Source: Desulfovibrionaceae bacterium (GTDB taxonomy: Bacteria > Desulfobacterota > Desulfovibrionia > Desulfovibrionales > Desulfovibrionaceae). Taken from it: a stretch of DNA of 32,657 nucleotides. Where the stretch lies: NCBI GenBank assembly GCA_009773665.1, contig WSYE01000020.1, positions 49,578 through 82,234 on the forward strand, read 5' to 3'. The notes beneath the pieces are model-generated. The model did not search any database and was not told where the DNA came from. It was given only the letters and a program-made list of their open reading frames with translations. Positions 8,250-16,916 of this stretch are shown here, piece by piece (within the stretch, counting starts at the first letter, position 1; every line of letters starts with the position of its first letter). The translations under genes were made by a program, and so were the position numbers.

Positions 8250-8273
8250 CACAGATTGAAACGGTGCTTGAAC

Positions 8274-8912
8274 ATGGACCACAGCGACACCCACACCCGC
8301 ATCCTCGAGGCCGCCATCGAGGTATTCCTCGAAAAAGGCTTCGTCCTGGCCACGGTGCGCGACATCTGCACCCGCGCCGGGGCCAACGTGGCCGCCGTGA
8401 ACTACCACTTCGGCTCCAAGGACGCCCTGCATGCAGCGGCGCTGGAGCGCATCATGTCCGAATGCCACGACCAGTTCCCCATGGAAGAAGGCTTCTACCC
8501 TGGGCAGCCGCCGGAAGATGCCCTGGCCCGGTTCATCTCCAACATTTTGCGCCTGAACTACCCGGACGACCCGGCCATGGCCCGGCGCAGCGACCTCTTC
8601 TGGATGGAGCTGGCCAACCCCAGCCCCGCCCTGCAACCCATGGTGGAGCGCTTCATGCGCCCCATCAAGGAGCAGCTTGAGGGTATCATCCGGAGCATCG
8701 TGGGCGAGGCCGATCCCGAAACCGTGCGCCTGTGCGCCGGGTCCATCGTGGGCCAGATCCTGTTCCACACCCAGAACCGGCAGATCATCACCCAACTCTA
8801 CCCGGACAAGACCTATCTGCCCCACGACGTGGCGCGCCTCGGCGAACACGTGTTCCAGTTCTCCCTGGCAGGACTGCGTACCCTGCGCGAAAGCTCCGGC
8901 GGGCTTTCGTAA
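8274..8912 (+). CDS. TetR/AcrR family transcriptional regulator (CecR-like)
   Basis: A 212-residue one-domain repressor. The N-terminal helix-turn-helix reads TRILEAAIEVFLEKGF, then ATVRDICTRAGANVAAVNYHFGSKDAL, a textbook TetR DNA-binding segment ending in the YHFGSKD recognition region. The C-terminal half resembles the CecR (YbiH) ligand-binding domain. I start at the ATG at 8274; the longer in-frame reading from a TTG at 8211 would translate the probable promoter and operator. The ribosome site is weak. The adaptor gene follows 42 bases later, so the protein likely represses its own operon and is released by a pump substrate. The inducer is unknown. Confidence 0.9.
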   Translation: MDHSDTHTRILEAAIEVFLEKGFVLATVRDICTRAGANVAAVNYHFGSKDALHAAALERIMSECHDQFPMEEGFYPGQPPEDALARFISNILRLNYPDDPAMARRSDLFWMELANPSPALQPMVERFMRPIKEQLEGIIRSIVGEADPETVRLCAGSIVGQILFHTQNRQIITQLYPDKTYLPHDVARLGEHVFQFSLAGLRTLRESSGGLS

Positions 8913-8954
8913 CGGCGCAAGCCGCCCTTTCGTCTGATAACCACGAGGTATCGC

Positions 8955-10067
8955 ATGAACAGACTCATCGCCCCGCTGGTCCTGACCATTGCCCTGGCCC
9001 TGTGCACCGCCTGCGCGCGCGATCGCGCCTTTGAAAAACCGCCCCTGCCCGTGTCCGTGCAGCCCGTGGCCTCCGTGGCCGCCACCTCCGGCGAGCAGAC
9101 CGCCCTGGCCACCCGCTACAGCGCCGTGCTGGCCCCGCGTGAGCAGGTCAGCCTGGCCTTCAAGGTGCCCGGCTACGTGGAAACCGTCACGCCGTCAGCC
9201 CGCGACAAGGGCTCACGCGTGACCAAGGGCCAGGTGCTGGCACGCCTGCGTGACGCCGACTACAAGGCCAAGCTGGCCCAGGCCAAGTCCACCCTGGACG
9301 AGGCGCGCGCCACCCTGGCCCTGGCCAAACGCGATCAGGAGCGCAACTCCAAGCTCATAAACGGGCAGGTGATCTCGCGCAGCGAGTTCGACCGCACCCA
9401 GGAACGCCTGGAGGTCGCCCAGGCCAAGGCCGCGCAGGCCCAGGCGGCGCTTGAGCAGGCAGAGATCAACCTGCGCGACGCCACCCTCGCCTCCCCCATG
9501 GACGCCATGGTGATGCGCCGCGACGTGGAACACGGAACCCTGGTGAACCAGGGCACCGTGGCCTTTGTGCTGGTGGATCTGACCTCGGTGAAGGCCGTGT
9601 TCGGCCTGCCCGACCAGGACATCGCCCGCGTAAGCCTGGGCAACACCCTGGGCATCGTCTGCGACGCCCTGGCCGGGCGCGAGTTCACGGGGATCGTAAC
9701 GGCAATCTCCCCCACAGCCGACCCCAAGAGCCGTACCTTCGAAGTGGAAGTGACCATCGCCAACCCCGATCTTTCCCTGAAAGACGGTATGATCGCCACG
9801 GTACGCCGTGCCTCCACCGGGCAGCGCGCCTCTCTGGCGGCCATTCCGCTGCACGCACTGGCCCGCCCTGCCAGTGGAAACGACTTCGTTGTGCACGTTC
9901 TGGCCGAAAAGAACGGCAAGACCGTGGCCCAGTTGCGCACCGTGAGCGTGGCCGGAGTGGCTGGCGACATGGTGACGATTCTGTCCGGGTTGACCCCCGG
10001 CGAGCAGGTGATCACGCGCGGGTCCACGCTGGCCACCGACGGGCAGGAAGTGCGCGTGATCAAATAG
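8955..10067 (+). CDS. RND efflux periplasmic adaptor lipoprotein (membrane fusion protein)
   Basis: A 370-residue adaptor that bridges an inner-membrane RND pump to an outer-membrane channel. The N-terminus is a signal peptide ending in LCTAC, a near-lipobox, so it is probably anchored by lipid at about C20. A barrel-sandwich/lipoyl half precedes a coiled-coil hairpin rich in A, Q, K and E (about 110-175: LAQAKSTLDEARATLALAK and the mirrored AKAAQAQAALEQAEINL), then LASPMDAMVMRR closes the lipoyl half. The beta-barrel segment follows, with the typical ISPTADPKSRTFEVEV. GAGG precedes the ATG at 8955. It belongs with the TetR gene before it and the RND pump after it; no outer-membrane channel gene is present. 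Confidence 0.93.
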   Translation: MNRLIAPLVLTIALALCTACARDRAFEKPPLPVSVQPVASVAATSGEQTALATRYSAVLAPREQVSLAFKVPGYVETVTPSARDKGSRVTKGQVLARLRDADYKAKLAQAKSTLDEARATLALAKRDQERNSKLINGQVISRSEFDRTQERLEVAQAKAAQAQAALEQAEINLRDATLASPMDAMVMRRDVEHGTLVNQGTVAFVLVDLTSVKAVFGLPDQDIARVSLGNTLGIVCDALAGREFTGIVTAISPTADPKSRTFEVEVTIANPDLSLKDGMIATVRRASTGQRASLAAIPLHALARPASGNDFVVHVLAEKNGKTVAQLRTVSVAGVAGDMVTILSGLTPGEQVITRGSTLATDGQEVRVIK

Positions 10068-10093
10068 AGGGGCTGCTTGTTGCGTGGAAGACA

Positions 10094-10147
10094 GCCTCCG
10101 GCGGCCAAAGGGGCAAGCCCCTTTGGAAACCGTTATGGGTTCGGCGT
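10094..10147 (+). repeat. Dispersed palindromic element, copy 1
   Basis: The element starts GCCTCCGGCGG at 10094 and contains a perfect hairpin, CCAAAGGGG (10105-10113), CAAG, CCCCTTTGG (10118-10126), followed by a tail GGAAACCGTTATGGG. It begins 26 bases after the adaptor stop, in the same orientation as that gene. A related copy sits at 16917-16970 and a tail-only copy at 10230-10254. It resembles REP-type intergenic repeats. Confidence 0.65.
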
Positions 10148-10229
10148 TCCGGGATCGTCTGAAAACGGGACGCGACACCGGAACATTCCGGATTCTTTGA
10201 ATTCTCGGGTCGGACGATGCGTCCGGCCC

Positions 10230-10254
10230 TTGGAAACCCGTATGGGTCCGGCGT
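10230..10254 (+). repeat. Partial (tail-only) copy of the dispersed element
   Basis: This 25-base stretch matches the tail of copy 1 (10123-10147) at 22 of 25 positions, beginning TTGGAAACC and ending TCCGGCGT. The hairpin half is missing. With copy 1 it makes the 297-base gap between adaptor and pump genes largely repeat-derived. Confidence 0.6.
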
Positions 10255-10308
10255 GCGCACGAAACCGGAGACGGGACGAGGCATCAAGAGCAACCTGAGA
10301 GTGCGGGA

Positions 10309-10346
10309 TATAATTGAGTTTCGGAAGCGGACCCTGGGTCCGCTTC
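10309..10346 (+). promoter_or_regulatory. Perfect TATAAT followed by 5'-leader hairpin before the RND gene
   Basis: TATAAT at 10309-10314 is a perfect -10 box, but no good -35 lies 16-18 bases upstream. Ten bases downstream, GAAGCGGACCC-T-GGGTCCGCTTC (10324-10346) is a perfect 11-bp inverted repeat. It ends just before AGGGGAG, the ribosome site of the pump gene at about 10351-10357. A transcript starting near 10320 would begin with this hairpin. It could instead be a weak internal attenuator. Confidence 0.4.
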
Positions 10347-10364
10347 TTTGAGGGGAGTCTCTTC

Positions 10365-13300
10365 GTGAACGACAAACGCAATATGGCCCGTTTCTTCGTG
10401 GAGCACCGCCACGTCTCCTGGGTGCTCCTTATCGCGGTGCTGGCCTGGGGCGCCTTCGGCTACGCCAAGATGCCCCAGCGCAAGGACCCGGAAATCCCTG
10501 TACGCGTGGCCGCCGTGCTCTGCCCCTGGCCGGGCGTGCGCGCCGAAAAGGTGGAAGAGCTGGTCACCCGCGTCATCGAAGCCCGCGTGGCCGAAAACGA
10601 CAAGGTGGACCGGGTGGAATCCGTCACCCGCACCGGCATGTCCGTCATCACCCTGAAGCTGCGCGACGAAATCGCCCAGACCGGCGAAGTGCTGGACGAC
10701 ATCAACCTGAAGCTTAACTCCATCAAGGGGTTGCCCGACGGGGCCGGGCCGATCACCTTTCTGAAGGATTTCGGCGACACGGCCACCCTCATGCTCACCG
10801 TGGCCTCGCCCAGGGCCTCCCAGGCCGAGGTCGCCGTGCGCGCCGCGCACGCCGTGCGGGTCATCGGGAAGCTGCGCCAAAACGCGCCCGGACCCCGGCT
10901 GTCCATGGCCCTGGTGGTTCCCGCCAACGTGCCCCAGCAACAGGTGGAGCGCAAACTTACGCTCTTTGCCGCCTATCTCAAGACCGCGCCGGGCGTATCA
11001 GACGTGCGCACCGGCACGGAGCCGGGCATGGTGGTGGCTGACGTGGCCGCGTCCATGCCCCCCGAAGTTTTCCGCGAACTGGTGATGACCTTCGCCCGCA
11101 CCGGCATGAAGCACTCCGAGTTGCACCCGGACCTATGGCAGCCCATCATCGTGGCCGACCCTGCCAGCACACTCCAGGCCTTCGAGGCATCCGCCGGAGA
11201 CGCCTACAGCTTCAAAGATCTTGAGGACTTCACCGAAACTATCTCGCGCACCCTGCGCGCCGTGCCCCAGGTGGCCAAGGTCACGCGCTGGGGCGTGCGG
11301 CCCGAGGCCGTGTTCCTGGATTACTCCCAGGAGCGGCTGGCCTCCCATTCCGTGCAGCCCTGGCGCATCCAGGGAGCCTTCACCGGACGCAACATCGCCC
11401 CCAGCGGCGGCGTGGGCGAATTCGGCGGGCGAAACGTGGCCCTGGACCCCACCGGCGAGTTCTCCTCGGAGCGCGAACTGGGGGCCACACTGGTGTCGCA
11501 GGGCCTCTATCTGCGCGATCTGGTGGAGATGGAGCGCGGCTACGAGACCCCGGCCGACACCATAAACCGCTATACCTATCGAGATGCCTCGGGCCAGTGG
11601 CGCTCCGGCAAGGCCGTGTCCCTGGCCGTGACCATGCGCTCCGGCGAGCAGATCGGCGCGTTCTCCAAGGCCGTGGACGCCGCCCTGGACGGTCTGCGCC
11701 AGCGTCTGCCCGAAGATCTGGTCATGGCGCGCACCTCGGACCAGCCCAAACAGGTAAGCGAGAGCGTCTCGCTCTTCATGAACAGCCTGTACGAGGCCGT
11801 AATCCTGGTGGTGCTGGTGGCGGCCGTGGGCTTCCGGGAGTGGCGCTCGGCGCTGCTCATGGCTTTGTCCATCCCCATCACCCTGGCCATGACCTTCGGC
11901 TTCATGCACACGCTTGGCATCGACCTGCAACAGATCTCCATCGCCTCGCTGATCATCGCCTTGGGCCTCTTGGTGGACGACCCTGTGGTAGCGGGCGACG
12001 CCATCAAACGCGAGCTGAGCGCAGGCACGGACCGCTCCGTGGCCGCCTGGCTCGGGCCGACCAAGCTGGCTAAGGCCATCCTGTACGCCACCATCACCAA
12101 CATCGTGGCCTACCTGCCTTTCCTGCTGCTCTCGGGCGACAAGGGACGCTTCCTGTACAGCCTGCCTGTGGTGGTCACCTGTTCGCTGGTGGCCTCGCGG
12201 CTGGTGTCCATGAGCTTCATCCCTTTCCTGGGCTATTACCTGCTGCGGCCCGGCAAGGCCGAAGCAAGCCCGGACAAGGGCTTCGCGCGCCTTTATTACC
12301 GGCTGGGCGGCTGGCTGATCGACAACCGCTGGAAGGCCCTAGCCGTGTCGCTGGTGCTGGTAGGAGCCGGGTTCTGGGCCAAGAGTCTTCTGAAGCCCAT
12401 GTTCTTCCCCATCGACCGCTCGTATCTCTCCTACGTGGACGTGACCCTGCCCGAGGACTCGGCCATCGACCTCACCGCCGAGACCGCCGCCACGGTGGAG
12501 CGCGCCGTACTGCGCGCTGTCGACGATTTCGGGCGCACCCATCCCGACTACCCCGAGCCTCTCACCTCGCTCACCAGCTTCGTGGGCGGCGGCGGACCGC
12601 GCTTCTGGTTCTCGGTGACGCCTGAGCTCAAGAAACCCAACTACGCCCAGGTGCTCATCCAGGTGCAGGACAAGCACGTCACCGAGCTGTTCAGTGCGCC
12701 GCTCCAGGCTGAACTCTCGCGCACGGTTCCGGGCGCGCGCGTGGACGTGCGTCGCCTGGAGAGCGGCCCGCCCGTGGGCATCCCGGTGCAGATACGGCTG
12801 GCTGGCGAGGACGAGGCCACGCTGCGCGAACTGGCCGAGCGCATGAAGGGGGTGCTGCGCGCCCTGGACGTGGCCGAACGCGTCAGCGACAACTGGGGCT
12901 CACACCGCTTCACGGCCCGCGTGACCATCGACCCGGACAAGGCCACCCTGGCCGGAATCACCAACCAGGACGTGGCCCGCTCCTCGGCCATGGCCGTAAG
13001 CGGCCTCACGGTAACCAGCCTGCGCGAGGGCAGGCTCTCCACCCCGGTGGTGCTTCGCCTGCGCGGGGAGGAACGCGCCAGACTCTCGGACCTCGCCAAC
13101 CTGTACGTCTACCCCCAGAGCGGCGAGCACAAGGTCCCCCTGACCCAGGTTGCGGACATCACCTGGGGCATGGACGGGGAGCGCATCGCCCGGCGCAACC
13201 ACTTCCGGACCATCACCGTGTCCTGCTTCCCGGTCCCCGGCGTGCTGCCCTCCGAGGTGATCGGCGCGGCCATGCCCGCCATCAAGGCCCTGGAGGCGGA

Positions 13301-13853
13301 CCTGCCGCCGGGCTATACGCTGGTGATCGGAGGCGAGTACGAAGAGCAGGTGAAAGGCTTCGCGGAAATGGGCATGGTGATGGGCATCTCCGTGGCCATG
13401 ATCTATCTGGCGCTCCTGTTCCAATTCAAGAACGCGGTGAAGCCTCTGCTGGTGTTCGGGGCCATCCCCTACGGCGTGGCCGGGGCGTTCGCGTCGCTGG
13501 CGCTCATGGGCCAGCCTTTCGGGTTCATGGCCTTTTTGGGCATCGCAAGCCTCATCGGGGTGATCGTCAGCCACGTGATCGTGCTGTTCGACTTCATTGA
13601 AGAAAAGCTGCACGCGGGTGAGCCCTTGCGACAGGCGATCCTGGATGCGGGGCTCCTGCGACTGCGCCCGGTGCTCATCACCGTGGGGGCCACCATCACG
13701 GCGCTGTTCCCGCTGGCCAAGAACGGCGGTCCGTTGTGGGAGCCGCTTTGCTACGCCCAGATCGGCGGACTGGCCGTTGCCACCTTCGTGACGCTGCTCA
13801 TGGTGCCGGTGCTCTACGCCATCGCCGCTTTCGATCTGAAGGCCATACGCTGA
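10365..13853 (+). CDS. RND family efflux transporter permease
   Basis: A 1162-residue inner-membrane pump of the AcrB/HAE type, somewhat longer than the usual 1020-1060. I start at the GTG at 10365, preceded by AGGGGAG; an in-frame ATG at 10383 lacks a site. The first membrane helix is followed by a large periplasmic loop beginning PQRKDPEIPVRVA. A bundle of helices follows with LGLLVDDPVVAGDA, which keeps the two proton-relay aspartates of TM4. The second half repeats the plan. In TM10 the segment IGVIVSHVIVLFDF has Ser where AcrB has its relay lysine (K940). It acts with the upstream adaptor and is probably repressed by the TetR protein. The substrate is unknown. Confidence 0.93.
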   Translation: MNDKRNMARFFVEHRHVSWVLLIAVLAWGAFGYAKMPQRKDPEIPVRVAAVLCPWPGVRAEKVEELVTRVIEARVAENDKVDRVESVTRTGMSVITLKLRDEIAQTGEVLDDINLKLNSIKGLPDGAGPITFLKDFGDTATLMLTVASPRASQAEVAVRAAHAVRVIGKLRQNAPGPRLSMALVVPANVPQQQVERKLTLFAAYLKTAPGVSDVRTGTEPGMVVADVAASMPPEVFRELVMTFARTGMKHSELHPDLWQPIIVADPASTLQAFEASAGDAYSFKDLEDFTETISRTLRAVPQVAKVTRWGVRPEAVFLDYSQERLASHSVQPWRIQGAFTGRNIAPSGGVGEFGGRNVALDPTGEFSSERELGATLVSQGLYLRDLVEMERGYETPADTINRYTYRDASGQWRSGKAVSLAVTMRSGEQIGAFSKAVDAALDGLRQRLPEDLVMARTSDQPKQVSESVSLFMNSLYEAVILVVLVAAVGFREWRSALLMALSIPITLAMTFGFMHTLGIDLQQISIASLIIALGLLVDDPVVAGDAIKRELSAGTDRSVAAWLGPTKLAKAILYATITNIVAYLPFLLLSGDKGRFLYSLPVVVTCSLVASRLVSMSFIPFLGYYLLRPGKAEASPDKGFARLYYRLGGWLIDNRWKALAVSLVLVGAGFWAKSLLKPMFFPIDRSYLSYVDVTLPEDSAIDLTAETAATVERAVLRAVDDFGRTHPDYPEPLTSLTSFVGGGGPRFWFSVTPELKKPNYAQVLIQVQDKHVTELFSAPLQAELSRTVPGARVDVRRLESGPPVGIPVQIRLAGEDEATLRELAERMKGVLRALDVAERVSDNWGSHRFTARVTIDPDKATLAGITNQDVARSSAMAVSGLTVTSLREGRLSTPVVLRLRGEERARLSDLANLYVYPQSGEHKVPLTQVADITWGMDGERIARRNHFRTITVSCFPVPGVLPSEVIGAAMPAIKALEADLPPGYTLVIGGEYEEQVKGFAEMGMVMGISVAMIYLALLFQFKNAVKPLLVFGAIPYGVAGAFASLALMGQPFGFMAFLGIASLIGVIVSHVIVLFDFIEEKLHAGEPLRQAILDAGLLRLRPVLITVGATITALFPLAKNGGPLWEPLCYAQIGGLAVATFVTLLMVPVLYAIAAFDLKAIR

Positions 13854-13959
13854 CGGTGGCGCGGCGCGACTGCTGAGGGGAATAAATGAGCTGGAATTCC
13901 TGCTGGTTGGCCAAGCCGTCCCTTTACCTGGGTGTAAACGGAAATAGTGGTGCGCCCGA

Positions 13960-14838
13960 TCAACGCACTTCTCTCATTATATCTGCCGGGCTCTTCCCGA
14001 AATATCGCTTGAATTCTCTACTGAATTGAGTGGAGCTCTCATACCCCACCGCGTCAGCAGCTATGTAGGCCTTAATGTGTTTTTGCATGATCAAATCCCT
14101 GGCTCGTGCCAGCCTGATTTTCTTTAGATACTGTATGGGTGAATCACACGTTATTTCCTTAAACGCTTTATGAAATGATGAAACGCTCATATTGGCCGTA
14201 CTGGCTAATTGCTCCACATCGAGTTTCTTTGAATAGTCGCCTTGCATCATTCTAATGACACGCGCCACTTGCGAGAATGAACTGCTGCCCACCGCAAGGG
14301 AATAGAGCACCGACGCCTGAGTGCCGCAAAGAGCACGATAGTATATTTCCCGAACCAGACCTGGCGCCAGGATTTTCGCCTCCGTTTCAGAGCGGAGCGC
14401 TTTGAGCAACTTGATTGTTGCATCCATCATATCCTCATCCATGACAGACGGTCCGATCCCAAGTGGGAAGCCGTTATCTCCCAATCTGCCGATTTTTTCA
14501 TGAAGGCCCATTTGACCGATCAAATCATGCAACTGGGGCATATCAATATCGATATAGAGGCCAAGTAACGGGTTGGCTGGGCTTGCAGACGCTTCGCATT
14601 CGAATGGCATTGCGACCGAAGTCACCAGATAATTGTCGGCATCATAGCGAAACGCGTGGTCCCCCAAGTAGCCAATCTTATGCCCCTGAGCGACGATGCA
14701 GATTCCAGGATTGTACAACATCGGCTTGCGGGGGACAGGCAACGTGTCCTTGAAAAAACGAACCCCCTGAAGCATCGACTCAGTGGCCCCGCCATCCGAT
14801 ATCTGGAAATTATTCAGCAATTCGACAATATTATGCAT
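13960..14838 (-). CDS. AraC family transcriptional regulator
   Basis: A 292-residue regulator. The start at 14838 is set by GGAGG at 14847-14851 (minus strand); upstream GTG codons in frame lack a site. The N-terminal half resembles the AraC_N domain of type II AraC regulators, a small-molecule sensing cupin-like part, with the block LPVPRKPMLYNPGICIVAQG. The C-terminal 100 residues form the double helix-turn-helix: DVEQLASTANMSVSSFHKAFKE, then IAADAVGYESSTQFSREFKRYFGKSPAD. It is divergent from the secreted hydrolase gene, with a 204-base shared region, and probably controls it. Base use is visibly AT-richer than in the neighbours, with codons such as ATA, TTA and AAT, which suggests transfer. 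Confidence 0.92.
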   Translation of the reverse strand: MHNIVELLNNFQISDGGATESMLQGVRFFKDTLPVPRKPMLYNPGICIVAQGHKIGYLGDHAFRYDADNYLVTSVAMPFECEASASPANPLLGLYIDIDMPQLHDLIGQMGLHEKIGRLGDNGFPLGIGPSVMDEDMMDATIKLLKALRSETEAKILAPGLVREIYYRALCGTQASVLYSLAVGSSSFSQVARVIRMMQGDYSKKLDVEQLASTANMSVSSFHKAFKEITCDSPIQYLKKIRLARARDLIMQKHIKAYIAADAVGYESSTQFSREFKRYFGKSPADIMREVR

Positions 14839-15042
14839 ATGCAAAACCTCCACCGGCACAGCATTATCTTGGACATCATTCCCGGCGAAAATTCAACTGA
14901 AATGAAGAGCGTAGAGAGAATTAGGCATCCTTTTGAGAGAAACAGGTGTTCAAGACGAGTCGGCTGCGCATTAGAAGGGAGCACGCGGTAGTTAAATCGC
15001 ATTGAGACAACTGAATCAAGTTTACGAAAAGGAGAAATTCAA

Positions 15043-16092
15043 ATGAATACGTTCATACAGTCTTTCATTGTGGCGTTTGCTGTATGTATGACGTCCCTCA
15101 TCGGCAACCCAGCCCTGGCTCAAAGCAAGCCTAAGGGAGTGGATAACTTCTACACAAGCAAGAGGGTTGATGTGCAAAAGGTGACGTTCGACAACCAATA
15201 CAAGATGAAAGTTGTGGGGAATCTCTTCACGCCCAAAAATCTTGATGCGAACAAGAAATATCCTGCAATCATCGTCGGGCACCCCATGGGCGCGGTGAAG
15301 GAGCAAAGCGCGAATCTCTACTCCACGAAAATGGCCGAACAAGGATTCGTCACCCTGTCACTGGACCTGTCATTCTGGGGAGAGAGTGACGGGCAGCCCC
15401 GCAATGCTGTTTCGCCGGACATCTATGCCGAGGACTTCAGCGCTGCTGCGGACTTCCTGGGCACGAGGACGTTCGTTGACAGGGAACGGATAGGCGTCAT
15501 CGGTATTTGCGGCAGCGGAAGTTTCGCCGTCAGCGCTGCCAAGATCGACCCGCGCCTGAAAGCAATTGCCACCGTCAGCATGTACGACATGGGAGCCGCC
15601 AACCGTAACGCTTTGAAGCACTCCTTGACCCTGGAGCAGAGGAAGAAGATCCTGAAGGATGCGGCTCAGCAGCGCTATGTGGAGTTCACCGGCGGCGAGA
15701 CCAAGTACACCAGCGGGACCGTGCACGAGATTACTGAAAAATCGCACCCGATTGAGATTGAATTCTATGAATTCTACCGTACACCGAGAGGAGAATTCAC
15801 TCCCGAAGGCTCGTCGCCGAAGCTTACGACGCACCCGACCCTGACCAGCAACGTGAAGTTCATGAACTTCTACCCATTCAACGACATCGAGACCATCTCT
15901 CCCCGTCCCATGCTGTTCATTGCGGGTGAAAACGCACATTCCATTGAGTTCAGCGAAGAGGCTTACAAGCTGGCCGCCGAACCGAAGGAGCTCGTCATAA
16001 TCCCTGGTGCAGGACATGTGGACCTGTACGACAGGGTCAACCTGATTCCCTGGAACAAGCTCTCGGACTTCTTCAACAAGTCGCTGAAGTAA
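15043..16092 (+). CDS. Secreted alpha/beta hydrolase (dienelactone hydrolase-like)
   Basis: A 349-residue protein with a signal peptide (residues 1-26, ending NPALAQ), so it should be exported to the periplasm. The body is an alpha/beta hydrolase fold: IIVGHPMGAVKEQ is the oxyanion region, and GICGSG (154-159) is the nucleophile elbow with Cys156 in place of Ser, as in dienelactone hydrolase. IAGENAHSIEF holds the acid, and His325 in GAGHVDLYDR completes the triad. AAGGAG precedes the ATG. The family resembles poorly characterised YcjY-type hydrolases; the substrate is unknown. It diverges from the AraC gene, and its base use is also AT-richer than the flanks. Confidence 0.88.
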   Translation: MNTFIQSFIVAFAVCMTSLIGNPALAQSKPKGVDNFYTSKRVDVQKVTFDNQYKMKVVGNLFTPKNLDANKKYPAIIVGHPMGAVKEQSANLYSTKMAEQGFVTLSLDLSFWGESDGQPRNAVSPDIYAEDFSAAADFLGTRTFVDRERIGVIGICGSGSFAVSAAKIDPRLKAIATVSMYDMGAANRNALKHSLTLEQRKKILKDAAQQRYVEFTGGETKYTSGTVHEITEKSHPIEIEFYEFYRTPRGEFTPEGSSPKLTTHPTLTSNVKFMNFYPFNDIETISPRPMLFIAGENAHSIEFSEEAYKLAAEPKELVIIPGAGHVDLYDRVNLIPWNKLSDFFNKSLK

Positions 16093-16160
16093 CGGGGGGG
16101 TCAGTCAGGCTTGCCTGGGGTCTGACTCGCTGGCGCCCGGACTTCCTGAAGCGTGGAACA

Positions 16161-16192
16161 GGGAGTGCTCCTTCTCCTCCCGGAGCACTCCC
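16161..16192 (+). terminator. Hairpin downstream of the secreted hydrolase
   Basis: GGGAGTGCTCC (16161-16171) pairs perfectly with GGAGCACTCCC (16182-16192). No T-run follows, so it is a possible rather than canonical terminator. A smaller hairpin, CAGGC-TT-GCCTG, lies at 16106-16117. Confidence 0.45.
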
Positions 16193-16332
16193 CCCTGAGA
16201 AATGAATAAGGTGAACCGTCAGCCAACGTAACGCTGAGACATGCCGTTGCCATGGTTGCCCGCAAACACGGGTAACGCTTTACGCCGGGCGGACTTGTCC
16301 GCTAGATTGGGGTGAATCAGCCGGAGGAAGTC

Positions 16333-16812
16333 ATGAACCGCGTCCATCGCCTCGCCGTCTTGCCCCTGCTCTTCGCCCTGGCCGTCCTGGTGGCTCTGCC
16401 TGCTGCGTCGCACGCGGCGGAGACCTCCAAAGGCCAGACCGTGTACGTGCCCTGCTATTCGCACATCTACCACGGCATCAAGACGCGCGGAATCGACCTG
16501 ACCATCACGCTGTCCGTACGCAACACCGACCCCAAGCGGGCCGTGACCGTTTCTTCCGTGGAGTATTACGGCACCACGGGCGCGCTGGTGAAACGCTATC
16601 TGGAAAAGCCGTTGCGCCTGGAGCCCATGATGACCGTGGAGTACATCGTGGCCCAGACCGACGAGTCGGGCGGGTCCGGGGCCAACTTCCTGGTGCGCTG
16701 GTCCTCCGAGACACCGGCAAGCCCGCTGCTGGTGGAGGCGGTGATGATCGGCACCAGCGCCCAGCAGGGGATATCGTTCACCAGCCGGGGAGTGGCGGTT
16801 CCGGGCGAGTAG
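16333..16812 (+). CDS. DUF3124 family secreted protein
   Basis: A 159-residue protein with a signal peptide (about residues 1-28, ending ASHAAE). The mature part matches DUF3124, opening GQTVYVPCYSHIYHG and continuing with a beta-rich stretch, SVRNTDPKRAVTVSSVEYYGTTGALVKRYL. That pattern suggests a single beta-sandwich domain in the periplasm. No function has been assigned to the family. I start at the ATG at 16333, because GGAGGA precedes it directly; a GTG at 16312 in frame has no such site. It is a single gene, followed by a strong terminator. Confidence 0.85.
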   Translation: MNRVHRLAVLPLLFALAVLVALPAASHAAETSKGQTVYVPCYSHIYHGIKTRGIDLTITLSVRNTDPKRAVTVSSVEYYGTTGALVKRYLEKPLRLEPMMTVEYIVAQTDESGGSGANFLVRWSSETPASPLLVEAVMIGTSAQQGISFTSRGVAVPGE

Positions 16813-16836
16813 CCCTGCCCCCACTCGCACATATAG

Positions 16837-16881
16837 AGAGCCCCGGCCTGCGCATCGCGCTGGCCGGGGCTCTTTGATTTC
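16837..16881 (+). terminator. Rho-independent terminator of the DUF3124 gene
   Basis: AGAGCCCCGGCC (16837-16848) pairs with GGCCGGGGCTCT (16862-16873), a 12-bp perfect stem, followed by TTGATTT. It lies 25 bases after the stop. Confidence 0.85.
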
Positions 16882-16916
16882 TGGGTTGTCCCCATCAAGT
16901 ACAAAACCGCCGGAAA

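Noticed and set aside
8211..8273. TTG at 8211 as the TetR start
   Set aside because: This would translate the likely promoter and palindromic operator; the helix-turn-helix begins shortly after the ATG at 8274.
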